NCBI GenBank assembly: GCA_905221605.1
Contig: CAJNDS010002425.1
Location: forward strand, 179,001 to 243,000
Source: Symbiodinium natans
Lineage: Eukaryota > Sar > Dinophyceae > Suessiales > Symbiodiniaceae
Direction of reading: 5' to 3'
DNA length: 64,000 nt
This document shows, one piece after another, positions 11,801-23,300 of the stretch (the first letter of the stretch is position 1; each line of letters starts with the position of its first letter). The notes below the pieces were generated by a model. The model searched no databases, was not told where the DNA came from, and saw only the letters and a program-made list of their open reading frames with translations. A program made the position numbers and the translations under genes.

Positions 11801-14800
11801 ATAGGGGTTTTGGGTTTAGGGTTTAGATTCCCGCTCCTACGCCCAAGAAATGGCCCCAGACCCCAAAGCACTTCAAAACCCTGAACCTTAAACCCTAAAC
11901 CCTAAGCCCTAAATCCCCCTTTCGCCAGGAAAATGGCCCTAGACTCCAAACACTTCAAAACCCTAGACCCTAAACCCAAAACCCTAAGCCCTAAATCCCC
12001 CTTTCGCCAGGAAAATGGCCCTAGACTCCAAACACTTCAAAACCCTAGACCCTAAACCCTAAACCCTAAGCCCTAAATCCCCCTTTCGCCAGGAGACTTT
12101 CGGAGTAGATGCATCTGCCAGCGCCGGCGCAGTGGACGCCTCAGCCGTCGTGTCTGCGTTTTCTGGGGCATGTTGGGGTTTATTAGGGCTTTATGAGGGC
12201 TTATGAGGGTTTATTGGGGTTTACTGGGGCTTATTATAGGGGTTTGTTAGGTTTAATGGGGTTTATTGGGGATTATTGGGGTCTATTAGGGTTTATGAGG
12301 GCTTAGTAGGGTTTATCGGGGTTTACTCGGGTTCACAATAGGCTTCAGTGTGGGCTTACTTGTAAGGCTTTTTTTGGGGCTTTCGACATGAGAACGAGGT
12401 CACGCAACAGAATCCACGTTTCGGCCACCCTAAACCCTAAACCCTAAACCCTAAACCCTAAACCCTAAACCCTAAACCCTAAACCCTAAACCCTAAACCC
12501 TAAACCCTAAACCCCCCTTAGTTCTACAATTCCAAGCTGTGCACCGGTTGAGGCTTTAGGGTTCGGGGTGTACGGTTTGGGGTTTAGGGCTTGGGGTTTA
12601 GGGCTCCGGGAAACCGGGAAAACCCAGGATGTAGATTGAGCTACGGGGCACTGCCCCACTTTCTGCCCCCTTCAAAACCGAGAACGATCCTGAAAGCCTG
12701 CCCCCCCCCGAAGCTGACAACTTCATCATCTCACAAAAAGCACCCCAACTCTGGAACCTCACCTAAACCCACCCGAAACCCTAGACCCTATAAGGTTCAG
12801 CTCTAACACAACAATTCCCTAAAACCCGTAAGCCCTCCCTAAACCCTAAACCCGTAACCCCTCTCGACCCTAGGCTCGACAAGCCCTCCAAAAGCGCCGT
12901 AAGCCTTTTCGCTCTGTACCCTGCAAGCCCGAAGGGTCCATGTGAAGCAGGGTTTAGGGTTTAGGGTTTAGGGTTTGGGGTTTAGGGTTTAGGGTTTAGG
13001 GTTTAGGGTTTAAGGTTTAAGGTTTAGGGTTTAGGGTAACTTTCTAGTATATGCTTGGGCCCTAAAGCTGCTATAGCAGAACCCCTGTTTAAGGCCCAAG
13101 CATGTAGTAAACCCCAAACCCTATACCCTAAACCCTAAACCCTAAACCCTAAACCCTAAACCCTAAACCCTAAACCCTAAACCCTAAACCCCAAACCCTA
13201 AACCCTTAACCCTAAACCCTTAACCCTTAACCCTTAACCCTTAACCCTTAACCCTTAACCCTTAACCCTTAACCCTTAACCCTTAACCCTTAACCCTTAA
13301 CCCTAACTAAACCCAAAACCCTCAACCCGAAACCCTAAACCCTTCCTAGGTGGTGATGGCTGCTCCAGGTGCGGGCGGCGGAGGGGGTGGCGAGGCGCGT
13401 CGTCGATTTAGGGTTTAGGGTTTAGGGTGTAGGGTTTAGGGTTTAGGGTTTAAGGTTTAGGGTTTAGGGTTTAGGGTTTAGGGTTTAGGGTTCAGGATTT
13501 AGGGTTTAGGGTTTACGTTTGGGTGTTGACATCATACGGTTGGGGAGGTTAAGTTGGAAAAGGCTCTTGGTGTTTTTTGTCCCGGGGTGTTCAGCATTTT
13601 TTCTGGAGCTTTGGGACACAGGTCGACAGCAGATGCCCTCCCCACTCCTCGCGCCACGAAACGAGATGAGCGGTGCCGAAATCCTAAGCCGCTACCCCTA
13701 AACCCGAAAACCCTAAACCCTCTAGCTTTGTCATAGTTGGGTAACATGTTACATGTTTAAGGGTACTTAAGGAACATAAAATTAAGTTTTCAGTACTATC
13801 CCCAACCATGAACCATTTAAGATGCTAAGCCCAAAGGCTTGACTGGAGAGTTTGTGATGAGAAGTACCGGAACCACTGGGTCTCTGCAACCCGAAAGCCC
13901 TACAACCCGAAGCCTCACGACATTGGCCACCCCCGACGCATTTCATAGAAACACAAAGTTTAATCACCTTCCCCTCCCCCAGTAAACCAAGAATATGCGT
14001 AAGCAAACAAGCAGACAAAGAACATGTATGTTCGTATTGTATGTTCCATTTCAATATTACTGTTACTAATAATATGAATTCTGTTATTCTTATTTATCTT
14101 ATTCATATTATTTTGTTATTGTTACTAACATATCAGTCTTTGTGATTGTGGTTGTTGTGTTTTACTCGTATATATATATATATATGCACATGTGTAATAA
14201 TGGTGATCAGAATACTAATGATACTAATATTAGCAATAATAACAATAATCATAATCATAGTCATAATCGTAACCATAATCATCATCATACTAATCATCAT
14301 AATCATAATCATAACAATAATCATTCGTTGGCAGGAGGCTGCACCAGAGAAGTCTGAGTTCGACGTGGTCCTGAAGGAGGCAGCAATCCAGCGCTTAGGC
14401 TTCAGGCCCTGGGCCCCTTGGGGCCCCAGACCCTAAGCCCTAAAAGAATAGGGTTCAGGGTATAGGGTTTAGGGTTTAGGGTTTGGGGTTTGGGGTTTAG
14501 GGGTTTAGGGGTTTAGGGGTTTAGGGTTTAAAGGTTTAGGGTTTAGGGTTTAGGGTTTAGGGTTTAGCCCTTAGATGGGCTTCAGGTCCGAGGGTGCCAA
14601 TCACTTGGCACTCTTGCTGACACAACGACACCCGTCTAGGGGCCAACCCTAAACCTGGTAGGGTCTACAGGGCGTAGCGAGTTTAGGGCTTAGGGTTTAG
14701 GGTTTAGGGTTCAGGGTTTAGGGTTTAGGGCCCTCCATCCTAAACCCAAAAACCCTCCACCCTGAAGGGGACTTCAGCGCGTGAGCTTAGGGTCCATGTC

Positions 14801-17800
14801 GAGTGCAAAGCCGTGCCCAAGCGCCTCTGCGCGCCAAGCTCTAACCTCGAGCCACGGTTCCCTAAATTTATGGAGTTTTCGCGGAGGGTTGGTTGGGTGT
14901 ATAGAGCTTGGTACCTATAGACCCCAATTGCATGTTTTTTGTCTTTTTTTGGGGGAGGTGGGGGGTTTGGGGCCGGGGGGAGGGTTCTATCTTGGCGACG
15001 GGGATAGGTAAGGTCGGGTTCTGCAACAGATATGATTTGGGCTTGATTGATCAGCAGCACGACCGTTGCTATAGGCTCATCTGAAGGGACCCCTTTTGGA
15101 TGTTGGCTGAACTGAGCCATCGTTACGCGTGCATGGAGCCCCATGAAAACATCCCGTGCGTTGTGCACGTCTGCAGCCACCCCGCTGCAGGTTCCTCTCG
15201 CTGAGGGGGGTTCTACGATGCAAGGTACCTTTATGGGGTACCCTCCGGGTTTAGGGCTGAGGGACTAGGGTATAGGGTGGGTTTAGGGTCTAGGGTGTAG
15301 GGTTTTGGGTTTAGGTTTAGGGCTGAGGGTCTAGGGTCGGCGTGTTCAAGTGCCTTATTCGCAGGTGCCAAAGGAGAAGAAGATTGCCATCATCAAGGCA
15401 ATCCGTGCCCTCACAGGCCGGTGTAGGGTGCACTCGAAGCCATAAACCCTCAGCCCGAAGCCCGACCTCAACCCCCAAAGCCTGCAAACGAAACGGCCCT
15501 TTTGATGGGTGTTGGAACCCTAAACCCTAAACCCTAAACCCTAAACCCTAAACCCTAAACCCTAAACCCTAAACCCTAAACCCTAAACCCTAAACCCTAA
15601 ACCCTAAACCCTAAACCCTAAACCCTAAACCCTAAACCCTAAACCCTAAGCCCTAAGCCCTAGGCCCTAGGCCCTAGGCCCTAAACCCTAAACCCTAAAC
15701 CCTAAACCCAAGCCCCTTGTTCGTGCATACTTCGAAGGGCCAGGGAAGCCGTAAGCCCCAAAGAAACCCGAACTCTTGAGCAGGGCGCCGCCTTTTACAG
15801 CTTCAAACTTCGCCTTCGGCTCCTACTTATATGAAGCAGGGTTTATATTTCTGTTTTTGGTGAGTGTATATAAGGTTCCTTTTTAATATTGGTGAGTGTA
15901 TGTACCGGGTGTCCTTTTGGGGGTACAAGAAATATATACCCTACTTCATATAAGGGGGGAACATACCAAGGTTTAGGGGTTCGGGTTTGAACCCTCTAAG
16001 CCTAAACATCCAACCATTGACAGGCCCCCGACAAACACCCCAAATCCTAGACCCTCTCAACCCAAAGCCCAGCACCCTGCACCCGCTAAACGGTAGATCC
16101 TAGCACCCATAAAGTACCCTGAACCGTAAACCCATAAACCCTTATTGCCCTCCAAGCCCTATAAACCCCAAATCCTGAACCTACGATTTCGGAAGGACTT
16201 GGGCTGAAAGATGCCAAGGGTGTGGCGGACAACCCCGGTAAGGTGGGAAGTACAGTTTGGAGTGTCGGGTTTGGAGGTTTGGGTCGTTTAGAGTTTCGTG
16301 GGCTTTGGACCGGTTTCGGCTTTAGGGTTTAGGGTTTGGGGTTTAAGGTTGGGGTTTAGGGTTTAGGGTTTAGGGTTGAGGGTTGAGGGTTTGCACACCC
16401 AAAGCACCAAAACCCAATCGTGTTTCGGGGGTTACTTGCGATTCTTGCCCTATAATCCTGAAATCTTTTAAGGCAGGCATTCGCCCCAAAAGCCTAACGC
16501 TTAAACCCCATACACCCCATACACCCCATACACCATACGTACCCCTTTTCTGGGTCATTTGTGAAAATCATGTTACTTTTTGTGAATACTTAAAGCCCAA
16601 TAAGGAACAAAGATAATAATTGTAAGGCGTACCCCAACAATGGTGTAGATTTTGAAATCTTCCCTTCAGCAGGCTACGACCCCCGGTCGAACTGAAAGTC
16701 TACACGTCTTTGGGGGCTTACTCAGCAAGTAACTTCGAGTTCATCTACCCGTTTGCTTAAGAGCCCTTATTAGAAAAGTCAACAGCTCGTCGTCCCTATA
16801 TTGCCCACATAAATTATTGAAATGTTCCCTTCACCCTAAACCCTAAACCCTAAACCCTAAACCCTAAACCCTAAACCCTAAACCCTAAACCCTAAACCTC
16901 AACCCTGAAGCTTAAGCCCCAGACCCTTCTAGGCTGCAGGGTTTAGGGGTCCAGGGTTCAGGGTTGAAGCCTCCGGCCTTTGAAGGTGTTGAAGGTGCTA
17001 CGCCAGGCGAGCATGACATCTATCATCTGCCGCTGCGCTGGACAGTCGGCCTAAACCTGAAACCTGAACCCCCCCCAAACCCTAAACCCTAAACCCTAGA
17101 CCCTAGACCCTAAACCCTAAACCCTAAACCCTAAACCCTATCCGTAAATCCTTAACAGGTCCTCGAGGGCAAGCCGAAGGACGTCTGCGAGGCACCTGCT
17201 TTAGGCAATGGGACGCCCAGCAGTTGTTTTTGTTAAGTTTTCAGGGTTCAGGGTTTCGGGGGTTTAGTGGTTTAGGGGTTTAGTGGTTTAGGGGTTTAGG
17301 GTTTTAGGGGTTTCGGGGTTTAGCGGTTCAGTAAAGGGTTTCAGGGGTAGAGGTTTTTTAGGGGTTTCAGGGTTTAGCGTTGACCACCCCTTATTGAAGC
17401 AAGAGGGCACCTTTCTTGTTCCTGGGCCTGCAAGGGTTTCGGGTTTAGGGTTTAGGATGGCAGGACCATCTGATTGCCTTAAGTGAATGCGTGCTTTGGC
17501 GCTAAAGCTCTCTACGTAGGTGCTCATTTTTGGGCTCCTTATCTAGAAAACCCAGCAGTACCCCTGAAATCCTGTTTGGGGTCCTGGGTCCTCTTACCCT
17601 AAACCCTAAACCCTAAACCCTAAACCCTAAACCCTAAACCCTGAACGCCGGGCCACCTACTCCTTGAGCAGCCGGAGATGATTGTTCGGTTCAGGACGGG
17701 GTACATTTTTTGAGAAGACCAGCGCCTTTATGTGGCGGTTTCCGGACATTGGGGGGGGGTACTTATTGGGGTCCTTATTTAAGAAGGGAGTCGTAGTATC

Positions 17801-18251
17801 TGACTATTTGGTGGGTCTATGTTAGGGGTCCCCTGATCTTCGTAAAGCGCCATATTGTAGGCCGGGCCATGATGTAGAGAGCTGCCCACATCGGCCTTTC
17901 GCGTCGACCCCGTGGCAACAGAAATCTGTGTGTTGAGCACACAACACCTGAAACTCAGAATCCTTCGAACCCCCTAAACCCTAAACCCTAAACCCTAAAC
18001 CCTAAACCCTAAACCCTAAACCCTAAACCCTAAACCCTAAACCCTAAACCCTAAACCCTAAACCCTAAACCCTAAACCCTAAACCCTAAACCCTAGCAGC
18101 CTTAAATCCTGAACCGTCAACTCCAAAGCAACAACACCCTAAACCATAAACCCTAAACCCTAAAGCCCTAAACCCTAGTAGCCCCAAACCCTAGCTTGAG
18201 GATGCAAAGAAGCAGCTCGAAGAAGCGGGCGCCATCGTTGAAGTTGTCTGA
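7799..18251 (+). CDS. rplL: Organellar 50S ribosomal protein bL12 (L7/L12), ten exons
   Basis: bL12 forms the stalk of the bacterial-type ribosome and recruits translation GTPases. Exons: 7799-7872 (basic presequence), 8285-8324, 11615-11659, 12093-12149, 13350-13394, 14335-14379, 15365-15416, 16196-16221, 17159-17191, 18201-18251 (stop TGA). Phases agree at every join. N-terminal dimer domain: EKVDKIVDSLK, ELTLLEASELVKAIE, ETFGVDAS. A hinge rich in Ala and Gly follows (exons 12093 and 13350). C-terminal domain: EKSEFDVVLKE, KKIAIIKAIRALTG, LGLKDAKG, VLEGKPKDV, KKQLEEAGAIVEVV. Total about 155 codons, normal for a precursor. Donors: five GC, two GA, two GT; acceptors AG|G except the first. The initiator exon was not found, and one short exon may be missing between 17191 and 18201. 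Plastid or mitochondrial destination cannot be decided. Confidence 0.93.
8819..10900. mobile_element. 2-kb fold-back element inside bL12 intron 2
   Basis: The left end has (TA)n, a C-run and ATGGACCAACC (8860-8920). The right end has GGTTGGTCCATGG, a G-run and (TA)n (10830-10890), in inverted orientation. Inside, a T-rich left block built on GTGCTTTTT/GCACTTTT (8960-9170) mirrors an A-rich right block AAAAAGCAC/GTGCAAAA (10560-10760), and GGATTTTT-type repeats (9225-9420) flank CCAAAGTTCTC, which recurs at about 10460. The 0.9-kb centre is AT-rich with no convincing gene. I read this as a large non-autonomous fold-back transposon. Confidence 0.7.
11104..11416 (+). other. Open frames inside bL12 intron 2, status unclear
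   Basis: A 50-codon frame from ATG 11103 (MKTNQDSEKRRATRAFAPSN...) ends in TGA at 11255, and 11353-11416 reads RHRIAGAHVKGVGWLGNAEE then TGA after a TTTCAG acceptor. Both look protein-like but lie between bL12 exons 8285-8324 and 11615-11659, so they are either chance frames, decoy exons or a nested gene. Confidence 0.2.
11690..11781. mobile_element. Short inverted-repeat element, family 3
   Basis: Family consensus ends are TTGGGATGTTCCCCCTTATA and its complement ending CATCCCAAG. Copies: 11690-11781 (just inside bL12 intron 3), 20827-21083 (with nested sequence), 21341-21441, 32415-32516 and a partial one at 6365-6490. The centre reads CCTTAATAGGGATTATRGTA and its complement. The right end finishes in AAG, usable as a splice acceptor. 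Confidence 0.8.
11930..12092. repeat. Tandem duplication of a splice-acceptor region
   Basis: The block CCCCCTTTCGCCAGGA plus about 55 bp of following sequence occurs at 11923, 11996 and 12079, a 73-bp period. Only the last copy is followed by the bL12 exon starting at 12093; the two earlier copies are potential decoy acceptors. Confidence 0.85.
13109..13312. repeat. Telomeric array converting to TTAAGGG
   Basis: CCCTAAA units switch at about 13205 to a clean run of about 14 CCCTTAA units ending near 13305. It lies just upstream of the bL12 exon at 13350. Confidence 0.9.
14100..14327. repeat. AT-rich microsatellite with (AATCAT)-type units
   Basis: (TA)n at 14170-14185 and an AAT/ATC-rich run at 14200-14327 end 8 bp before the bL12 exon at 14335. 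Long frames on both strands here are artefacts. Confidence 0.85.
15517..15712. repeat. Long CCCTAAA array with CCCTAGG/CCCTAAG variants
   Basis: About 27 units in bL12 intron 7. Near 15650-15680 the units change to CCCTAAG and then CCCTAGG before returning to the canonical form, so variants are clustered, not scattered. Confidence 0.9.
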
Positions 18252-18380
18252 GCTCCTGACTCCGTGGCCTTCGGGTTTAGGGTTTAGGGTTTAGGGTTTA
18301 GGGTTTAGGGTTTAGGGTTTAGGATGTAGGATTTAGGGTTTAGGGTTTCGGGTCTTTCGTCTTTCGGGTCTTCGGAGTCA

Positions 18381-18620
18381 GCTGCCCCAAGCGGTTTGCC
18401 AGGCTCTTGTCAAGGAACTCGAGTAGTACAGCAGCTTTATGGGAACTAGCTATGTTGTATTTGTGCTTAAGTGAAGATTTTTGTTCTGGTTCTAAGGAGA
18501 GTATAGCTTGAATGAAGATACCAGAAGACGGATACTAAAATCATTTGCTGAAGCTCCCTACTGTGGCAAACTTAGGCTTGAGTTCCTGAACAAAACCGCA
18601 GTTCCGGGCTGGCGGGTATA
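18381..18620 (+). other. bL12 3' region
   Basis: After the bL12 stop, TTCGGAGTCAG is followed by a short frame LPQAVCQALVKELE ending TAG at 18433, then about 180 bp of repeat-free AT-richer sequence that looks like a 3' untranslated region. The short frame may be an alternative last exon or chance. Confidence 0.3.
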
Positions 18621-18684
18621 GTTTAGGGTTTAGGGTTTAGGAGTTGGAGGACCCAATATCAGCTTTTGAGCAACTTGTGAAGGT

Positions 18685-21600
18685 TTGCTGTTGGGTTTTC
18701 GAACTGGTATGAGGGCTGCTGGCATGAGAGTCTTTCGTCGCGCTCTTCGTTGGACGCACCGGAGGTTCATTGTTGTAGTGTGGGGGGGGTGTTTGTTGGC
18801 CCGAGCGCGCGCTACACGCGCCAAGTTTTCACCAGCTCTGCTGTCCGGCGTCTCTTCTTGCGTCGCTGCGTTGACGCAGTCGTCTGGACAATGGCGTTGC
18901 GCCTGCCTTGCAGGCATCGGAAGTGACACACTCGCCGCCAAAAAGGGGTTGCAAGCAACCCCTCACCATGTGGAGGTTCTCCCAAGTTCTCTTTGCCCTT
19001 TTAAATTGCCTACAAGCAATACTTAGTAGTAGAGAAGGTACCCTTTAACCTTTTTGGGGTAATATAATCCCCTTATGATCTGAAAAGTTAACCTTTAGTT
19101 CCCCTAGGTACTGGACAACTAAGAATGCATCAGAGGCCGACAGGGACTCCACAGACATAGATCAGTCCCCTGGTGCCCTTTCTGCCGTCTAAGCCTGTTG
19201 TCGTCGTTCTTGAGCACCAGACGGTCTTAATTGTAAACCCTAAACCCTAAACCCTAAACCCTAAACCCTAAACCCTAAACCCGAAACCCTATCAGTCTCA
19301 AGCGGCACTTCCCTTGTCGCTGTATTTGCGAGGCGAACTCCCTTTTTTCTGCCAGACCTAACCCTTGGTCATAGTGGGGTGTCATCTTGCATTTTTGGGG
19401 GTACTTAAAGTCAATAAGGAATAAATTTTAAGCTTGTAATATTATCCCAACCATGAACTAGAATCAGAACCCCTGTAACCCTTGAACCCTGGACCCTTCT
19501 GTTGGCTCGCAGCAGCATGTGGCTGCGAAGAAGTCGCAAGAGGCATCGCCGCTGTAAGTTTCTAGGCCTTCCAAAAGCCATCAACGCCCCAAACGCCAGG
19601 AATGCAAACCCTAAACCTGAAGCCCCAAACACCTCACCAAAAAGCCCAAGCCCTACACCCTGAATCCTAAGCCCTAAACCCCGAACCCTATACCCCAAAC
19701 CCTAAACCTTAATCCGGACCGCTGAACCCTAAACTGACAATCTCCAGCCAGCCCTGGAACATGGATCTCCAGCCCCCCGGCTGGGGGCCGCAAACGAGGA
19801 GAGCTCAGGGAGTGAGCTGGAGCTTATAAGGGGGGTATAGGGGGGGGGGGGGGGTATAAGGGGGGTATATGGGGGTATAAGGGGGTATAAGGGGGTATAG
19901 CGGGGGTTTAGGGTTTGGTGGTAGTTGTTGGGTGTTAGGGTTTAGGGTTTAAGCGTTTTGGGGTTTAAGGGGGGGTTTGGGGGGGTTTAAGGTTGAGGGG
20001 CCCAAAGAGGGATGTTGGAGTTTGTTGGGGCCCAGGGAGTCAAGAAGCTCCGGATTCAGGGCTTAGGGCTTAGGGTTTAGGGTTTAGTGTTTAGGGTTTA
20101 GGGTTTAGGGTTTAGGGTCCTGGACCCTACTTGGAGGTTCAGGGTACTTTAACACTAATTCAGTCATAACTGCACTTATGAGCCCCCTGAGTCCTCCAAG
20201 CAGGCTATAAGTAGACTTATAAATGGGGATATAAGTACCCATGAACCTCCAAGTAACCCTAAACCCCAAACCCTAAACCCTAAACCCCAATTAAACCCTA
20301 AAAGCGCTTGGGGCCAAGAGGATCGCGGATCCTGCCAAGAAAGGCTTCTTCGTCGTCAAGAACCATGTCCGCGAGGTGGGGGAGTGGGCTGGGTTTGGGG
20401 AGGGGGTTGGGGTTTGGGACCCTAAACCCTAAACCCTAAACCCTAAACCCTAAACCCTAAACCCTAAACCCTAAACCCTAAACCGTGAGCGATGCCCGGG
20501 GCAGGTGTCAAACGATTTATTTAGGGGTCCATAGGGGCGAGACTAGGCTGGCTCCTGGACCACCCCTTTGCCGAATTAATCAAGACATTTTTTTATCTGG
20601 TTTTTGAAAGGGAATTCTTGGTTTCGTGTCAGTTGGAATTTTGGGTTTTCGGGGTCTTGGAAATATGGCTTGCTAAACCCTAAACCCTAAACTCCAAACC
20701 CCAAACCCTGAACCGGCCAACCTGACGTTAAACCGGGGCCCCTGCTAAAGCAAGTACAACATCAAGCCCTACCTCGAAACCTTTGCAAGGCCACTAAACC
20801 AGAACTGCTCAGTGCTTGCGGTTTAGGTTGGGATGTTCCCCCAAAAGGGGTACTATGATCCCTACCAAGCACTGCTACTATAATTAGGTGGGACTTTACT
20901 ACAACTTTACATCACTTTATAAGTTTAGGGTTCCTCTAATTTCATATTAAGGGAGCCAAAAGTTGAACTTTTATTGGGGGGGGTTGAACAGCAACCAAGA
21001 TAAGGGTCCTTAATAGGGATAATTATAGGGGGTACCATAATCCCTACTAAGGACTCTTTAAGTATAAGGGGGAACATCCCAAGCCTTGCGGTCCAAAAGG
21101 TCTCTCGACCCCTCTGCGGAAAGTTCGACGCAGCGGCTTGGCGTGCAGTGATGCGGGCGTTTAGGGAAGCCTAAACCCTGAACTCTAACCCTAGTTGGAG
21201 GTTCATGGTACTTATTAGCCAGTCATAACGGTACCTATAACCCACTTATAAGTCCCTCAAGCGCCCTAAGATGGTTATAAGCAGAGTTGTAAGTACAGTT
21301 ACAGTTTGGTTAATAAGTACCATGAACCTCCAAGTAAGCCTTGGGATGTTCCCCCTTATACTTCAAGAGTCCTTAGTAGGGATTATGGTACCCCCTATAA
21401 TTATCCCTATTAAGGACTGTTTGTATAAGGGGGAACAACCTAAACCTTAAACAAGAGCCACAACCAAGGCGAGTAAGGACCGCAGGATTGGGAAAGACTT
21501 CGTTTCGTGCGCAAGGGACGTGAGCATTTGGAGCTCAGTTTCCCCCCCCCCCCCCCCCCCAAAACCCGCCAAAGCATCTAGACCCTATACCCGACTACAC

Positions 21601-22613
21601 CCGAAGCCTGAATACCAAACCTTACATATGCACCCTAGGCCTGCAAAACCCTACTACATCCTAACCACTCCAATGCCGCCGAATTGCGGCCTTCCTTACA
21701 TCGTTTTGGACTGCGCAGGCTGCTCTGAAGATAAACCTAAACACTACAAGCCCTGAGGAGCAAGGGTTTAGGGTTTAGGGCTTAGGGCTTATAGGGTTTA
21801 GGGTTTGGGGTTTGAGGTGTTAGGGTTCTGGGTTTAGGCTAAGCCCTCATTTGAGAAGGTTTCGCGAGCCGCAGGCGAACCCTGCTAGCCCCAGGGTACG
21901 GTCCTTCTGACCAGTACGTAGCGCAACAAAAATTTAATTAAAAAAAACAAACAAAAAAACGCCAGAAACTCCCCTAAAGCCTAAGCCCCATAAACTCAAA
22001 AAAGAAACCTGAACACTGACTAGGTCGGAGGCTGGTGCACAAAAAAACCCACCAAGCTGTTGGTAAGGAGCCCTAGAAGCCCACGAAGACCCTTAAGCCC
22101 TGAACCCAAGATGCCTAAGACAGGGTTTAGGGTTTAGGGTTTAGGTTTCAACAAGTCCAGTAAGCCTATACCCTAAACCCTAAAACCCTAAACCCCAAAC
22201 CCTAATTCTAAACCCTAAACCCAAAGGCCTCTCCCAGCTTTGAGCCGCCTGCGCCGTTGGTTCGTGCGGGTGCCCGGATGGTGAGGCGAGGGTTGAGGAG
22301 TTAGGGCTTCAGGGAACTTAGGGGTTTGGGGTTTAGGGATGTTAAGGTTTAGGGTATAGCGTTTAGGGGTTTTGGGGTTTAGGGATTCTCGGGGGGGTTT
22401 AGGGGGGTTTCGGGCTTTTTAGAGTTTATCGGGTTTAGGGGTTTAGAGGGGTTTAGGGTTTCTGGAGTCTATAGGATTCAGGGTTAGAGCGTAGGGGGTT
22501 TATAAGGGTTGTAGAGTTTATGGAGTCAAAGGCCTGCAGAGTTCGCAGGGTTGAGAGAGTCGGGGTTTTGGAGGTCTGGGTGCGCCTCACCGCCTCAAGA
22601 AGCCAAAACCTAG
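18685..22613 (+). CDS. Multi-exon gene, basic protein, product not recognised
   Basis: Possible start exon at 18685 (ATG, then a basic and hydrophobic stretch containing RRALRWTHRRFIVVVWGG, like an organelle-targeting sequence). Further candidate exons: about 19125-19191 (EADRDSTDIDQSPGALSAV), 19294-19342, 19512-19553 (ending in a clean GTAAGT donor), 20036-20052, 20321-20375 (IADPAKKGFFVVKNHVRE), 20755-20789 (YNIKPYLETFA), 21100-21142 (SLDPSAESSTQRLG), 21486-21519 (DWERLRFVRKG), about 21860-21875, about 22031-22062 (LVHKKTHQAV), 22238-22280 (LSRLRRWFVRVPG) and 22574-22613 (SGCASPPQEAKT, TAG). Phases agree from 20321 to the stop. The basic second half would suit an organellar ribosomal or RNA-binding protein, but I recognise no family. 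It may be two genes. Confidence 0.5.
19023..19125. mobile_element. Repeat shared with 2070-2165
   Basis: AGGTAACCTTTAACCTTTTTGGGG / ...CCCCAGGTTACTGGACAACT-type sequence is common to both places, with internal CCTTTTTGGGGTAATA. The first copy directly abuts the family-1 element at 1958-2062. Confidence 0.75.
19366..19452. mobile_element. Short inverted-repeat element, CATAGTTGGG family
   Basis: Ends CATAGTGGGGT / CCCAACCATGAA. Relatives at 13732-13808 and 16547-16650 share the ends and an internal GGTACTTAAGGAAYA-like segment. Confidence 0.65.
20128..20254. mobile_element. Short inverted-repeat element, family 2 (most abundant)
   Basis: Ends TACTTGGAGGTTCATGGTAC and its complement ...GAACCTCCAAGTA; the inside is AT-rich with TATAACTGTACTTATAA pairs. 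Copies: 20128-20254, 21192-21335, 24390-24510 (left end lost), 36960-37114, 37583-37638 (mini), 54326-54470, 56034-56093 (mini), about 58785-58838 (right part), 59079-59232 (with a telomeric insert) and 60181-60325. Several coincide with introns. Confidence 0.9.
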
Positions 22614-22639
22614 TTTTTGTAGCTTGCCTAAGAGACCTA

Positions 22640-22690
22640 GACAGGGCTGTATCATAAGAACCTACAAAAAAGTAGGTTCTGGGTTCTTCG
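22640..22690. other. Perfect hairpin after gene end
   Basis: AACCTAC and GTAGGTT are separated by an A-run at 22659-22678, 45 bp after the preceding stop. Possibly a transcript 3' structure. Confidence 0.4.
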
Positions 22691-22861
22691 GGCAGGGATT
22701 GCAGGTTTCGAGCTTAAGGTTGGCCGCGGCGTTGCTTCCGGGCCTGCGGGTTCTGGAGTTTAGTTTTCAGCGTGGGGTTGGGTGGGGTTTTACCCTACAC
22801 CCCAAACCCTAGACCCTAAACCCTAAACCCCAAATCCTAGACCCTAAACCCTAAACCACAT

Positions 22862-23300
22862 TGAAGGCGTCTCTTGTGGAGGGCTAGTGGTCAACCCCAA
22901 CGAAGGCGAAACTGGAAGAGCCTTTCAAGTTCTTTAGGCTTTAGGGTGGGTTTCGGGTTTTAGGGTTTTAGGGTTTAGGGTTTTAGGGTTTTAGGGTTTT
23001 AGGGTTTTAGGGTTTTAGGGTTTTAGGGTTTTAGGGTTTTAGGGTTTTAGGGGTTTTAGGGTTTTAGGGTTTTAGGGTTTTAGGGTTTTAGGGTTTTAGG
23101 GTTTTAGGGTTTTAGGGTTTTAGGGTTTTAGGGTTTTAGGGTTTTAGGGTTTTAGGGTTTTAGGGTTTTAGGGTTTTAGGGTTTTAGGGTTTTCCGGGCT
23201 TTGAGACGTGTTGTTGGGCCGGAACTTTGGGGCTGCACGTCGCTCCATGCAGCCCGAGGTGCGCTCACGAGGCTCTTCGATGGTAATGGAGGCCGGGGGT
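22862..23300 (+). other. Unassigned coding-like segments around a TTTTAGGG array
   Basis: 22868-22937 reads VSCGGLVVNPNEGETGRAF and on to TAG in phase 1 after TTGAAG|G. About 23225-23300 reads NFGAARRSMQPEVRSRGSS and on. They flank the 240-bp TTTTAGGG array and could be exons of one small gene, but I could not join them to a start and a stop. Confidence 0.25.
22953..23195. repeat. Homogeneous octamer array (TTTTAGGG)n
   Basis: About 28 consecutive copies of an 8-bp telomere variant with only one or two changes, in an otherwise TTTAGGG neighbourhood. The purity suggests recent local amplification. Confidence 0.95.
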
